Positions 45,663 to 56,756 of a DNA stretch of 64,000 nt are shown piece by piece. Location: positions 1 through 64,000 of the forward strand of contig FTLJ01000123.1 in the NCBI GenBank assembly GCA_900155495.1. The letters are read 5' to 3'. Every line of letters begins with the position of its first letter. Positions within the stretch are counted from its first letter, which is position 1. The position numbers were made by a program, and so were the translations under genes. The notes below the pieces were generated by a model, which saw only the letters and a list, made by a program, of their open reading frames with translations, was not told where the DNA came from and made no database searches. This stretch comes from Porogramme epimiltina. Lineage: Eukaryota > Basidiomycota > Agaricomycetes > Polyporales > Polyporaceae.

Positions 45663-46459
45663 TCAGTCCCAATCGCCCCTCGAAGACCTGCTGCGCTTGA
45701 TGTCTCGACGTTTGTCCTTGTCTGCTCGTCTACGTGCCTTTTCCGCTCTCTCAAGCCTACGCACACGTTCCTGTTGCTCCGCCGAGGGCTCATTGACGAG
45801 GCCTGCAGAAGCAGAAGATAAGACGAGAGCGTGTAGCTAGGCAATCGGTCGGGATGTAATGATCAGAAATTACACAATAGGGGTTGGATAGGAGCTACTC
45901 ACTTTCGACAGGCAGTCTTGGACGTTCTGGGCTTGCGATCGATAGACAGTAGAGGTGATAAGTATCGAGCGGGATGACGAGACATATGAAGGCTATTTCG
46001 AATTGAGTCAAAGTAAGTTAAAGACGATAGGGTGGTACTTGCCGTGGTTTTAATGTGCTCGCGTGCCCACAGAGGGATCCACGGGGAGTCGATGGGACAG
46101 CGGAGAGTGGCCTTCGTGTTTACTTTGTTCACATTCTGTGAAAGTTCAAGGAGTGAGACATGTTGGATAACAAGGAACGCCTTGCGTTAACGTACTTGAC
46201 CTCCAGGCCCCGAACTCCGTGAGTAGGTGAATTCCACCACACTCTTGGGTATTTCTCGTGTCTTGAATTGCTCTATCCAAACGTTGGCATCTCCGCTTTG
46301 CGACGCATTCTCGAGTGAGACCAATGGAGGTGGAATGGGTAGCAGATCGCGACCAGAGTGCAGCGTTCGACTAAGAGCTTTCGCAGGAGCATGGTAGGTG
46401 AATGGTGTAGCTCGACGTAGCGCCCTCGGACATGGTAGCAACAGAAACCTCGCCAGCAT
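45663..46459 (-). CDS. Mitochondrial peptidyl-tRNA hydrolase, ICT1/MRPL58 type
   Basis: Four exons: 46459-46196, 46135-46043, 45992-45903 and 45836-45663; 206 residues. The N-terminus (MLARFLLLPCPRALRRAT) is a typical mitochondrial presequence. The release-factor-like domain starts at IPKSVVEFTYSRSSGPGGQ, with the catalytic GGQ at residues 86-88, then NVNKVNTKATLR, WIPLWAREHI, RSQAQNVQDCLSKLHALV and a basic C-terminal tail EKARRRADKDKRR. ICT1 is built into the large mitochondrial ribosomal subunit and rescues stalled ribosomes by hydrolysing peptidyl-tRNA. Intron 2 (45993-46042) requires a GC donor (ACG|GCAAGT) to keep the frame into PSYVSSS. It is divergent from TSC13. Confidence 0.9.
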
Positions 46460-46768
46460 GACTAAATTTGAGGGAGAATGTCGGATACCACGTTTTGTAG
46501 CAATCCTAAGAAAACCGGAGGTGCCTGAATGTCTTTCTGACAAGTAGGGCTTGGCTGTAAGAGTCGGAGGAGAGATGCATGGACCCCGACAAAGTCGGGT
46601 TCCGTATGTCGCGTGTCACGTTACCATATGCCATATCCAGAAACGTCGGGTACGGTGTACCCGGTGACCGCGTCAGAGCCGGCCTCACGCGGCTACCAAG
46701 TCGTTGTGCTCTCCCGCATCCACGTATCGCTACGTTCTCAATCTACGCGTCGTATTCTCCTCGTTGAA
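46460..46768. promoter_or_regulatory. Bidirectional promoter, ICT1-type gene / TSC13
   Basis: A 309-bp gap between divergent start codons. No named element found. Confidence 0.5.
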
Positions 46769-48057
46769 ATGGTGTCCATTCAGCTCGCTGCCTCCAAAGG
46801 GAGCGCCCTCACCCGTAACCTGCCCACGTCAGTCTCATTCGACAAGCCGTTGGACCAGGTCACTGTCCTGGATGTCAAGAAAGCTATCGCGGCAAAGAAC
46901 GCCAAGGTGTGGCACCTCCGAAATAGCGTCTGCGCGTAGAGCTCACTTCCAAGGTGTAGTTCTACACTGCTCGCCAAAAATTGTCGGCCAAGGGCGATAA
47001 AAAAGCTCTTCCCGACGAGAAGACGCTGCAGGATGCGGGGGTGGCGGATGGCGCGGAGCTTACTGTGAAGGATTTGGGCCCCCAAGTCAGCTGGAGGACG
47101 GTGTTCTTGGTTGAATACGTGCGTTTCCTCCTCGACGGACTTAGTTTTCGTGTGCATTGACGCGTCCGGGTCGCATGCAGGCAGGACCTCTCGTCATCCA
47201 TCCCCTCATTTACCACTTCCCCAAATTGTTCTTCGGCGGTCCGGTGCAGCACAGCACACTTCAAAAGTGAGCACTGAACCTTGCTTATATCACTGATGTG
47301 GGTGCTAACTACTCACCTCTTGCATAGGTATGTGTATGCAGGTGTCCTGCTTCACTTCGCCAAGAGAGAACTGGAGACCATCTTCGTCCACCGTTTCTCG
47401 CATGGCACAATGCCACTGTTCAACATCTTCAAGAAGTAAGCGCCGATTCGAGCACTTCGCCCATTCATAGCGTATCTGATATGTCGCCTTTAGCTCCGCG
47501 CATTATCACGTTCTGTCGGGCCTGCTCCTCTCATATGCCGTGTACAGCCCGACGTTCGCGGCGAACTCGCCCTGGATTCGGGGCACCATTCGTGAAAACC
47601 CTTCCTTCCTCTGGTCGTGCCTTGCCGTCTTCTTGGTAAGTTGCCTCACCCCCCAACAATATCACGTCACGCTGAATCCCCGTCTCCATCCGTGTAGTTC
47701 GCCGAGCTCTCCAACCTAAAGACTCACATCACCCTCCGAAACCTGCGTCCCGCGGGCACGACCACGCGTGCCATTCCCATGGGGTACGGTTTCAATCTGG
47801 TATCGTGCCCCAACTACCTCTTTGAGACCATCGCTTGGACTTCCGTCACGGTCATGACGGGTAGCTATGCCGGTAAGTTCTCTTGTCTTCGCGGAAGCAG
47901 AGGTCCCAGGCTCAACTCTGCCCCAGCAATGATCTTCCTCGTGGTATCGACCTACCAAATGGCTGTGTGGGCCCTGAAGAAGCACCGCAACTACAAGAAA
48001 GAGTTCGGCGAGAAGTACCCCCGTGGCAGGAAGGCGATGTTCCCGTTCATTTTCTGA
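46769..48057 (+). CDS. TSC13: Very-long-chain trans-2-enoyl-CoA reductase
   Basis: Seven exons: 46769-46906, 46960-47118, 47181-47266, 47328-47435, 47494-47635, 47698-47872 and 47927-48057; 312 residues, close to yeast Tsc13 (310). It performs the last reduction of the fatty acid elongation cycle in the ER, feeding sphingolipids. N-terminal ubiquitin-like part (SFDKPLDQVTVLDVKKAIA, LTVKDLGPQVSWRTVFLVEY), then the steroid-reductase-like membrane core: KRELETIFVHRFSHGTMP, NIFKNSAHYHVLSGLL, TRAIPMGYGFNLVSCPNYLF (putative NADPH and active-site Tyr region) and the C-terminal signature HRNYKKEFGEKYPRGRKAM. All junctions are GT-AG. It faces ARV1 tail to tail, 153 bp apart. Confidence 0.95.
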
Positions 48058-48210
48058 GTCTTCCTGTATGCCGTCACGCTTCCATGTCCCATCCCCAGGG
48101 CCTTTTGTTTCGTAATGGCGGGATGGAACGCAGTGCTGTGCCTCCCCGCCCCGGCGTATTATCTCTCTTACACCAATCCTGTTGTCATATCTAATCACGA
48201 TCACAATGAA

Positions 48211-49859
48211 TCACGGTATACTGTACGCAAGCCACATCTCCCCGACGGCCCTGTCGTCCCCGCCCAGGCCCGTCCCGACCCACCCGCTGACAAGATGCGC
48301 GACAGCAGTCTTGACGAGCCACCCGGTGAGGATGACCACCGTGGTGAAGACCGGATGGCAGTCGAGCACCACTGTCCCGAGAACCACACCCAGTCAGCGG
48401 CCCGCAGACATAAGCGATCGTGGAGTGAAAGGGGCACGCACCTCTCAAGCCGAACCCTGCCGCCATGCCGCCTAGCACGTTCCTGACGACCCACTCGCGG
48501 TCGAGCGTGTCCTCGTCGAGGAGCGCAAGCGCGCGCACCACGAGCGGGTACGTGAACGCCGTCGCGTTCGGGTGCAGCGCAGGAGGCCCGGGCGGCACGC
48601 CGTCGGGGTGCGCGCCGGCAGACGCGGACGCCGCGCCGGGGCGCCAGACGGAGAGGCAGAAGAGGAGGAAGAGCTTCGTGAGGGACGAGTAGAGGAGCGT
48701 GAGCGGCACGTGTGAGTACCTGCGGGGGCGGGCGTGGGTCAGCTTCCTGGAATGAGACGGGGCACGCTTATTGTGATGGCAGGGGGATGTGGAAGCGATC
48801 GCCCGGGGACATGGCGCGCGAAGGCGCGCGTTCGCTGAATGAGGACGCTTAATGAAAGTCGGGGCGCGGGCGCAGTTGCGCGGGGAGGGGTGGGGAGCGG
48901 GAACGGGGATGCGGATGGGGACGCGGGCGTCGGTGCGGGACGTACGAACCTGAACCGCTCGCGGATGCCGGACACGCGTTCGGCAGGCCGAGGGGCGGGG
49001 AGGGCGCGCAACACGAGGAAGCAGGCGAGGACGACGCCGGCATGGAAGGCGGCTGTCTCTGTGTGCCGCGCGCAAGTCAGAGAGGGGGCCGCGCGCGGAG
49101 TGCGGCTGGGAGAAGCACGTACCGAAGATGCAACCTAGGAGGATGCGCGCGAAGGAGGCCAGCGCGGCCTGGTTCCACGCCGCGATCTGGGATGTGTTGC
49201 CGGGCTGGCGTGAGCCTGTGTTCGAGAAGTTGGGGATTGTCAGATGCGGGGAAGGTAGGGAGGCACATCGTGCCAGAAGACATACTAATGTGTGTCCATC
49301 TAATGACTGGGACCGGAGGGGACATTCAAAGTTAACGTTCGTACATGTGTTGGAGGGCGCAGACGGGTAAACGTACAAGCATCGACACAGATGAGAGCGA
49401 AGCCCAGCCGTACAATCAGCCACCAGCGAGCCTGAGAGTAGATGATCAGATGTAGACCAACACAATGCAACGTCCTGGGAAGCTTACGGATGGGTCGTGG
49501 TATCTTTGTGCATGTATTTGCCCGTGACCCTCTGCGGAAACCTTGTCTCCAATCTTTCGAGCACCGAGACCTCGGTTGTAGAGTAGGTGGCGGTAGACGT
49601 CGCGCTTGAGCAAGATCAAGTCCAAGAGGAGCGTTAGTGTGTCATGCTCCACATAGGGGTCCGCAAACGCATGGCAAGAGGTCTATTGGAACCGCAGGCG
49701 CGTCCAATCGGCGGATAGGCAACGGAGGCGTCAGCACAAGGTTGCGCCGGGAGGGCTGGCTGGGGTACTGACGCATTGTTCCAAACGGAAATTGTACGCG
49801 GAGTCGTATACGGTGTATAGATACTCCATTGGAGTCGCGCAGCTCGTGCAGATGGGCAT
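48211..49859 (-). CDS. ARV1: ARV1 family ER lipid-homeostasis protein
   Basis: Seven exons: 49859-49773, 49682-49488, 49431-49377, 49215-49123, 49058-48950, 48719-48442 and 48371-48211; 325 residues. The Arv1 homology domain at the N-terminus has a zinc site Cys4-x2-Cys7 ... Cys29-x2-Cys32 (MPICTSCATPMEYLYTVY, LEQCTSCHAFADPYVEHD) and the block LTLLLDLILLKRDVYRHLLY. Several hydrophobic segments follow (ARWWLIVRLGFALIC, AALASFARILLGCIF, AAFHAGVVLACFLVL, VPLTLLYSSLTKLFLLF, VFTTVVILTGWLVKTAV). Arv1 acts in the ER in sterol trafficking and GPI-anchor precursor delivery. Intron 3 is 161 nt, longer than the local norm. Exon 6 contains a Gly/Pro/Ala-rich loop not typical of the family. Confidence 0.88.
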
Positions 49860-50534
49860 GTTGTCCTAGGGGGGCGCACTGTCCCCCTCTGGGCGCTGAA
49901 TCGAGGGGGATCGAGGGTCGAGGCGCACAAGAACCTTCGGCGTCGGAGCCGTGCGCGTAGAATGGGCAAAGATAACGACACTCTAGCTGCGAGTGTTCCA
50001 GAATATCAGCGTCTGAGGAGCGAAGGGATTCAGCTGAGCAGACGATGACCTGTGCGAGATACGTCAAGTCTTGTTTCGCAGTAGTGAGTCGTCGCTAGGT
50101 GGATGATGGACGTACCTCTTCTGATGATTGGGGTGGCAGTTTTCGATGATCCAACGAAGGTCGATGTTCAGACAAGGCGGTAGTACATGATAGATCGCCT
50201 AGCGTAAATCCTCCGAGACCAACTGCCACTAGGCGAAGGAAGATGGTCGGAGTGTCTGAGTTGAATGGCGGCGGTGAGTATATCACGTTTAGGCGCCCGA
50301 CACCTGGACAACTCAGCTCGAGATCCTATCGGGCCGGCGGTGGGCCGGTCCCGCCGCCGCGTAACCGTATACTGCCTGTCGGAGGGGCGGCGAGAGCAAT
50401 CACAGCACTCTAGCCTCTCCACAGCCAGACGATCGCCCTACCACCCCGGTGATTCTGCTTAGAGTCTATACCGTTTCTACATCCTGCACAAGAAGCGTTC
50501 GATCATCACATCCTCGTCCGAAACAAGAGCTGCA
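49860..50534. promoter_or_regulatory. Bidirectional promoter, ARV1 / GET4
   Basis: A 675-bp divergent gap. On the ARV1 side an in-frame stop lies three codons before the ATG, and a GTACGT...ACAG pair near 50045-50120 suggests a 5'-UTR intron. Otherwise nothing named. Confidence 0.45.
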
Positions 50535-52596
50535 ATGCCTCCGAAGGCGACATCGTCCGCAAGAGCACTAGAGGCGATTCTCCCTCTCATCACGTCAGGG
50601 CAGCCCTACGAGGCGCACCAGAAGGCCCGGACGTTCGCGTCCAGATACAACAAGTCGGGCCAATACGACGTCGCTATCGATGTGCTCTTCCAATCTGCGC
50701 GCGAGCTGCTCAAAATCGGGCAGCAAGGGAGTGGCACGGACCTCACGGGTTTCCTGGTGGATGTGTACGAGGCCAAGGGCGAGGTGGTGAACGACGTGAG
50801 CCGCGGTGAGCCTTGCATATTCCTTGTCTCCATGCGTGCCCGGTCTGACTCTGTAGCGACGCTTGGACAGGCCGCCTCACGCAGCTGATCGCCCTCGCGG
50901 GTTCGGCGGGTGCATGGCGCAAAACGATCATCGACAAGACCATCGCGTAAGCCCCTCCCGAAACGCCTCCCGCTGTACCTTGGCCATAATCCCATGCAGA
51001 TGGACGGCGAAGGCGGGCCCCCACCCTGCGGGGGATCCAGATCTCCACCACTACGTCGGCGAGCTCCTCTACAAAGGTACGCGCGTCCGCCCGCCCGCGC
51101 CTTTCTTGTCCCAATCTCGCGTACGACGCTGACCCTGCCGTTGCGACGCGCGCCAGAGGGAAGCTTCGAGATCGCAGAAACGCACCTTTTGGCGGCGGGG
51201 AAACGAGACAGCGCGCGACTCCTGGCCGAGATGTTCGTCGAGTGGGCGGGGCCGACAGGGCCGGTGGACGCCTTCGCCCTGCGCGGCACTATTCCGTAAG
51301 TCGCCCCCTCCCCCACACACACCAACGGCCCCGCCCAATTACTCCTGCGCATCACTGACGGCACCCCCCACCCCTGGCGTCGCGCAGGTACCTGCAAAAC
51401 GGCAACATCCTCGCCGCGCGCACGTTCATCACGCACTTCGTCGCGCAGAGCACCTCGCGCCGCCCGGCCCTGCTCTCGTCACACCAGCCGACGCCCCTCC
51501 CGGTGGGCAAGGCGGCGGCGGCCGAGGGCGCGCCACCGCAGGACGAGGTCGTGTTCACGACGGAGCCCGTGCTCAACTTTGCCCAGCTCGCGGTGCGCGC
51601 GTGCCAGCGCGCGCAGGGCGAGAAGAACAGGACGATGCGCGAGGCGTGGGTGCGCCTGTGCGGGACGTACCAGAGCCGCGGGGGGCTCGTCGCCCACCGC
51701 GAGGTGCGCAAGGTGAGCCTGCCCTTCCCCTCCCTCCCCCTCGTAACATCTCGCGTCCGCATATCCCGTTCGGGCCCCCGGCGCGGGCGCGTGCGCTGCG
51801 GGTGCCGGTGCGGGTGGGTGCCGGCACGCCCTGGGAGCTTAGGGTTCCATGTTTCCACGTCGTGCGGTCTGTCTGTTCGCATCCGTCCGACCCTGCGCGC
51901 GCGTGCGCGCATGTTGGTTTTTTTTTCGTGACTCCATTGTGTTTGCCCGTTTGGGACGTGCGCCGCGCCGGTGATGTCCCGGAGCGACGACTTATTTGCC
52001 TCTCCACGGCACCACGTATGCCCATGCCCATGTGGTCTGTGGCCAGGGGCGGGGCGTCGGTCTACCGGCGGATTGCCGCCAGGCTCCAGGGGCGCTGCAC
52101 AGCGCGGCGCGCGGCGCGCGACATTGAGTTCGGAACTTGAGATTTCCAGTGTCTCGCCGTGGTCGTCGTCATCTTCGTCGTTTGGGACCTTGGCCTTCCC
52201 CTGCTTCGGATCGCGACCTTCGCGGACCACCCGCGTCTCCATCCCAGTTTTCGATGCTCATCCTATCATCCGCCCCTCGCACACGGCGGCCCTTCTGCCT
52301 GTTTTTGTTCCTTTTTCACATTTCCCCCTCGAATGTTTTTTCCTCCTTCTCCACACCGCCTCCGAACAAACTTTGCCAACAAACTCTAATATTAATAAAA
52401 ACATATATCCTAACAGGCGCTCATCGACATCGCCGAGCTCTACTTCGCGATCCCGCCCCCGCGCGCGCAGCAGCAGAACCCGCTCGCGGACATGATGTCG
52501 GCCATGTTCGGCGGGGGCGCGCCGGGCGCCGCGGCGGCGCCCACGCGCAGGGTCCTCGCGCCTGCGGCCCCGACGTCAGCCCCAGGATTGGACTGA
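50535..52596 (+). CDS. GET4: GET4, tail-anchored protein insertion factor
   Basis: Six exons: 50535-50805, 50871-50946, 51000-51076, 51157-51295, 51388-51712 and 52417-52596; 355 residues. The protein is an alpha-solenoid: LEAILPLITSGQPYEAHQKA and RTFASRYNKSGQYDVAIDVL start the repeat stack, then GDPDLHHYVGELLYKEGSFE, AETHLLAAGKRDSARLLAEM, ARTFITHFVAQ and LNFAQLAVRAC; the C-terminus is ALIDIAELYFAI with a Gly/Ala/Pro tail. With Get5 it bridges Sgt2 and the ATPase Get3, delivering tail-anchored proteins to the ER. Exons 1-5 have introns of 53-92 nt; intron 5 is 704 nt. The two sides of intron 5 are contiguous in the family, so no exon appears to be missing. ATG 50535 gives the usual short Pro/Lys/Ala N-terminus. 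Confidence 0.92.
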
Positions 52597-54867
52597 GCGG
52601 GGCGCGCGGCGCGGCGCGGCGTGGTGGTAGTGTGGTATAGGGTGGTATGGTGAGGTGAGGTGGTTGTGATGGCGCACGCACGATGGGCAGTACTAGCCGG
52701 TGACGGGGGGGAGCTGTCGTCCTTGGTCTGTTGGTCTGACGGTGAAGGGTTCCGGGAGCCGTGGCGGCGGCTCGATGGGAGATGTCGATGAGCTGGTGGG
52801 GTGGAAGGGATCTGTGTGGCCTGGCACACAGGGTCGTCGACGAGGGATCCGGCAACACGGAACGACATGTGCGGGGCTACTAGCTAGACGACGAACAACG
52901 AACAGACGGAATCAACCATGCTCGCATCCACGGCGGCGACTTCGACGAATCTGGCGGCGGGGTGTGTATACGAATGTCATTGTCGGGCGCATATGGTATA
53001 GACTGTGCGCGCGCGCGCACCGCGGATCTGGACGGGAAAACGCCAGCACGGTTAATGTGCGGTGGCGGTGTGCAATATGGGAAAGCCCATCGCGTCCAGC
53101 GTGATGGGGCCTGCCTGCCTCCCAGCTCCCAGCGGGCTCCCGCGAGGCCGCTTGGCCCGCCGACATCGACGTCCGTCGGGCTGATGCGCACTGTATCTCG
53201 TGCGTGCATCTTCTGGGCGCACGCGGGGCGCGCGTACCGAGCCTCTGCGGGCTCGGGAAGCGAGATTTGGGAACGGGGGGGCGGAGGGGCTGGCAGGGAA
53301 CCCGCCGCATTTCCTAGCTGGCGTTCCGCGAATTCGGCCTTCCTTAGTTCTTGCTAAAAGCTAGTGTCGTCCAGGCGAACGGCCTCGCTTCGAGCGCGTT
53401 TCTGACGGGCGGGGCGCGGCGCGGAGCCAGGGTGGGCCCGACGCGCTGCAGCGCGTCGCGAACGACGTCATAGAACGCGAGCCCTAGCTCTCGCCCGCGC
53501 TACGCGTCCTCCATTCATCCTTTCGTCGACGTCGCTTAGCTGCGACCGCACGCCCCGGCCCTCCCGGACTAGCGCAGCCTCAGCGGGTCAACGCTAAACA
53601 TAAGCACCTTGTCGCATATGCTCCAAGTTCTTCCTACTACAAGTTGCGCGAAAGGGCGCCACCCCCCCGGCGGCGCACATTCAACTCCGCGAGCCCCCCT
53701 CTAAGAGCCTGCATGAAGCCTCAAGGTTTGCGCTCAGCGGAACCTGTGCCTCGAGCCCTGTTACCAGTTACAAGACCCGCCGGCCCACTCAAAGGGCTGC
53801 TGCTGCATTCTAATCGCGCCGAGCTGGGGGGGGGGGCAGGAGGGCAGCGTCTCGATCGTCAAAATTAGGCATCGGCCGCAGTGCGACACCGCCTGGCGCT
53901 GCTGGCAGCTGGCTGGGCCGCTGCCAGTTGGGGGGGGCCCAGGCGGACAGATGGCTGTCGCGGACCTGCTTCTTCCGGCCTGCTTCCATTCCAGGGCCGC
54001 GATCGGTGATGGTGATTGAGTTTTACGCGCACCATGGGCTCTTGCGTCGACGTCTACGTATGTGTGTACGTACCCTTCCACATAGTAGCTAGCCTCTGCG
54101 CGAGCGGTGCACAGCCCAGCCTACTCGCACTGACACTAGTGTGCGAGAGCGCTGCCCTCACACTTCAAATTCAAACCTCAGGCATGCGTATGGGTCCATT
54201 ATCGTGCGCGGCGCCGTCGCAAGAGTAATGCATCCTTCAAGACCTGTGCTGCATATCGTCTAGCCCTAGTGTCGGGGACCTCGCGCAACAAGCAATAGCA
54301 CTCCATCGAGGTCGCAGCCGGCGCGGCGCCCCCGCGCGACGAGCCTCAGCCTCAGCCTCGGGATGTACGCACATACACCTACGTATGCGGCGCTGACACA
54401 CGGTGCAGAATAAGCACAGGACTGAGGAACGGCTCGTAACGACCGGCGCCGCCCCCCGCCCCGGGGCGTCGCGACCGCGTTCACGCCCCCGCGCCGCTCC
54501 GCGCGCACTACGGCCCCACCCCCTCCTGCGCGAACATTCGAGCTCGAACGCCCTCGCGAGAGCTCCGCTCGGCTCGCGCCCGCACGCGTGGCGGCGGTCG
54601 TGACGCAGCGGACGTCGAGGGCGGCGCTCCCCCCCCTACACCGCCCTCCTCGGTCCGAGCGGGCTCGAGGGTTCGAGGGTGCGAGGGTGCGATGGCGATC
54701 AGGAGTACCGCGTCCTACCCCCGCGGCTCTTCACATGCACATGCGCCTGCCCCACCCACGCCCCGGCGGCCACACAGGTCCCCGGCCGCGCCCCGCGCGA
54801 GGCCGGACGGACATACGGGCGCTCGGGGGTCGCGACATACGGAGAACACCGCTCGCTCGTATGCGGA

Positions 54868-54930
54868 ACACGAGTACACGGGTACATGGGTACATGGGTG
54901 CACGGCCTGCACGGGTACGCGGGTGCAGAG
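54868..54930. repeat. Imperfect tandem repeat based on GGGTACATG/GGGTGCACG
   Basis: Units of 8-10 bp of the type GGGTACAT, GGGTGCAC and GGGTACGC follow one another within about 60 bp. Units differ by one or two bases. Confidence 0.5.
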
Positions 54931-56093
54931 GACCCAGACACGCACAGACGTGCAGGCAGTCCTCGCACTCGCACTCACACGCGCTCGGACGCGCGGACGT
55001 AGCGCACGCGGAGCCCGCCGCGTGTGCGCGGACACTGCCCACTGCCAACCGCCAACCGCCCGCAGGCCGCGCGACAGGGCAACTGGTCCGCCGCTCGTGG
55101 AGCGCGGCACTGGAGAGCGTGGAGGGGCCCGCCGCGCTCACCGCCCCCCTTCTTCCAGGGCGCACGGCGGCGGGCACGCACAGAGCGGCTCCGCGCACCG
55201 TGCATGCGCCCGAGAGCTCCGCGGACCGAGCCCGCGCTAACGCCAGCGCCAGCGTGCGCGTCCGCGCCCCCCGCATGGGTGCGCCTTCTAGCCCGCGGCG
55301 GCAGGCGGTTCGCTGCAGCGTCGGCGCGGCGCAGCGCGGCAAGCAAGTGGTGCCTGGTGCTGGTGCTGGCTCGCTGGCACGCCGCTCGATGGGCGCCTTG
55401 GGACTACAAGCTTCTGACCTTCGAGCTCCGGGCCCGGCTTGGCGGCTCGCGCGCACGCACGCACGCGCAGGGCTGCGTGCGGGGGAGAGCTAAGAAAGCA
55501 CTGAACGCTGGGCGTTCGGCGTTTGACGTGCCCACTCGCGATGGGACCTGGGCGCTCGAACGACGTCGAGATCTGCCCGCGGACGCACTGCGTGCGGTCG
55601 CACGCTGGGGCACGATAGCAGCACCACGCGTGCGCGTCGCCGTGGGTGTGTGCATTGGAGCGTTCGACGAGCGGGCGGCGTCGGGCGCGAGCGAGACAGA
55701 ACGCGGAGGCTTGGAGGCTTGAAGGCAGGAAAACAGCGCGCGGCGTCCGCCCGCCCAAGTGGTGCGGCAGAACGCGGGAGCGTGCAGCACCGTCGCCGCG
55801 CGTGCGCGCGAGGCAGGCACCGGGGCGATCATCTCCGCAGGACGTGAGTGGACGTGGAGTCGAGGGATCATGAATGAGACAGAGCCCGCCGACGCTCGCC
55901 CGAGACAACAATTGCTGGCGAGCCCGGACATGAAGAAGCCGCCGCCTCTGAACCCATTCTACATACACGGTGAACGTGGTCTGGCTCGCGCCCGCGGGGA
56001 GCTTGGGTGCGGAGGCGCGAGCGAACGAGCGACAGAGCGGCAGAGCGAGGCGCGGAGTTGGGTTGCCGTCCCTCAATATGTGGCGTGCGTACA

Positions 56094-56112
56094 TGCGTGC
56101 GTGCGTGCGTGT
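56094..56112. repeat. TGCG tetranucleotide microsatellite
   Basis: About four and a half TGCG units in the gene-free GC-rich stretch. Confidence 0.7.
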
Positions 56113-56710
56113 ATGCCCGCGCAAAAAAAGGGCGGACGGACGTGCCCGCGGAGACGGCAAATTCCTTGGGTTCTCGGCATGAGAACGCGAGCGCGACAAT
56201 ACGGGACTTGCCTGGCGCAGTGCGCCGCCTCCAGGGACGCGAACAGAGCGCGAGGGCTCCATTTTCGAGAGATGATCATCTTCGCGCAGGGGCTTCCCGC
56301 GCGACGTCCGCGGCCGGGATGCGGTATGGCGTATCCACGCCCGACCCCTCTCGAGCCTCAATCTATCTGCTGCTGCTGCTTCGCCGGCGAGAAGGCCCGC
56401 CGCGTGCGCTGCAGCAGCAGCCGGTGTTGGGCCCGGGGAACGGTTCTGGCGGTGCAACGCCGGTGGGGCTCCATGGCATGACGTGCTGGATGATGACGGG
56501 AGGGGGCGGAGGCAGGGACCGACTGGACTCGCAGACGCGCTCGCGTCGCGCGATGTCCGCGGAGGTGCGCGCGCGCGCTGCATCCGGATGTTTGCAACTC
56601 CATGCGGGCGCGAGGAGGGCGGGTATAGATAGGGCGTGCGGTGCGTCTCTACATACAGGACGTGACGGGAGAGCGCGCCGCCGGGGGTGGCGGCGGTGCG
56701 CGCGCCGGGC

Positions 56711-56742
56711 GGGACGGACGGACGGACGGGCGGGCGGGCGGG
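56711..56742. repeat. GGAC/GGGC tetranucleotide run
   Basis: Four GGAC units pass into several GGGC units just beyond the HSBP1 stop codon. G-rich, could form a G-quadruplex. Confidence 0.65.
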
Positions 56743-56756
56743 CTCCGGGGCCCGAG

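Larger units (their letters stand above)
52597..56756. other. 4.2-kb GC-rich region without a supported gene
   Basis: Between the convergent 3' ends of GET4 and HSBP1. It is extremely GC-rich with many CG dinucleotides, so long open frames appear on both strands (for example 54731-55456 minus and 54588-55493 plus); they overlap each other, are Ala/Arg/Pro-rich, and have no domain motif or splice pattern. Short tandem repeats occur inside (listed separately), plus an alternating GC run at 53007-53018. I see no tRNA, rRNA or transposon ends. Confidence 0.55.
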
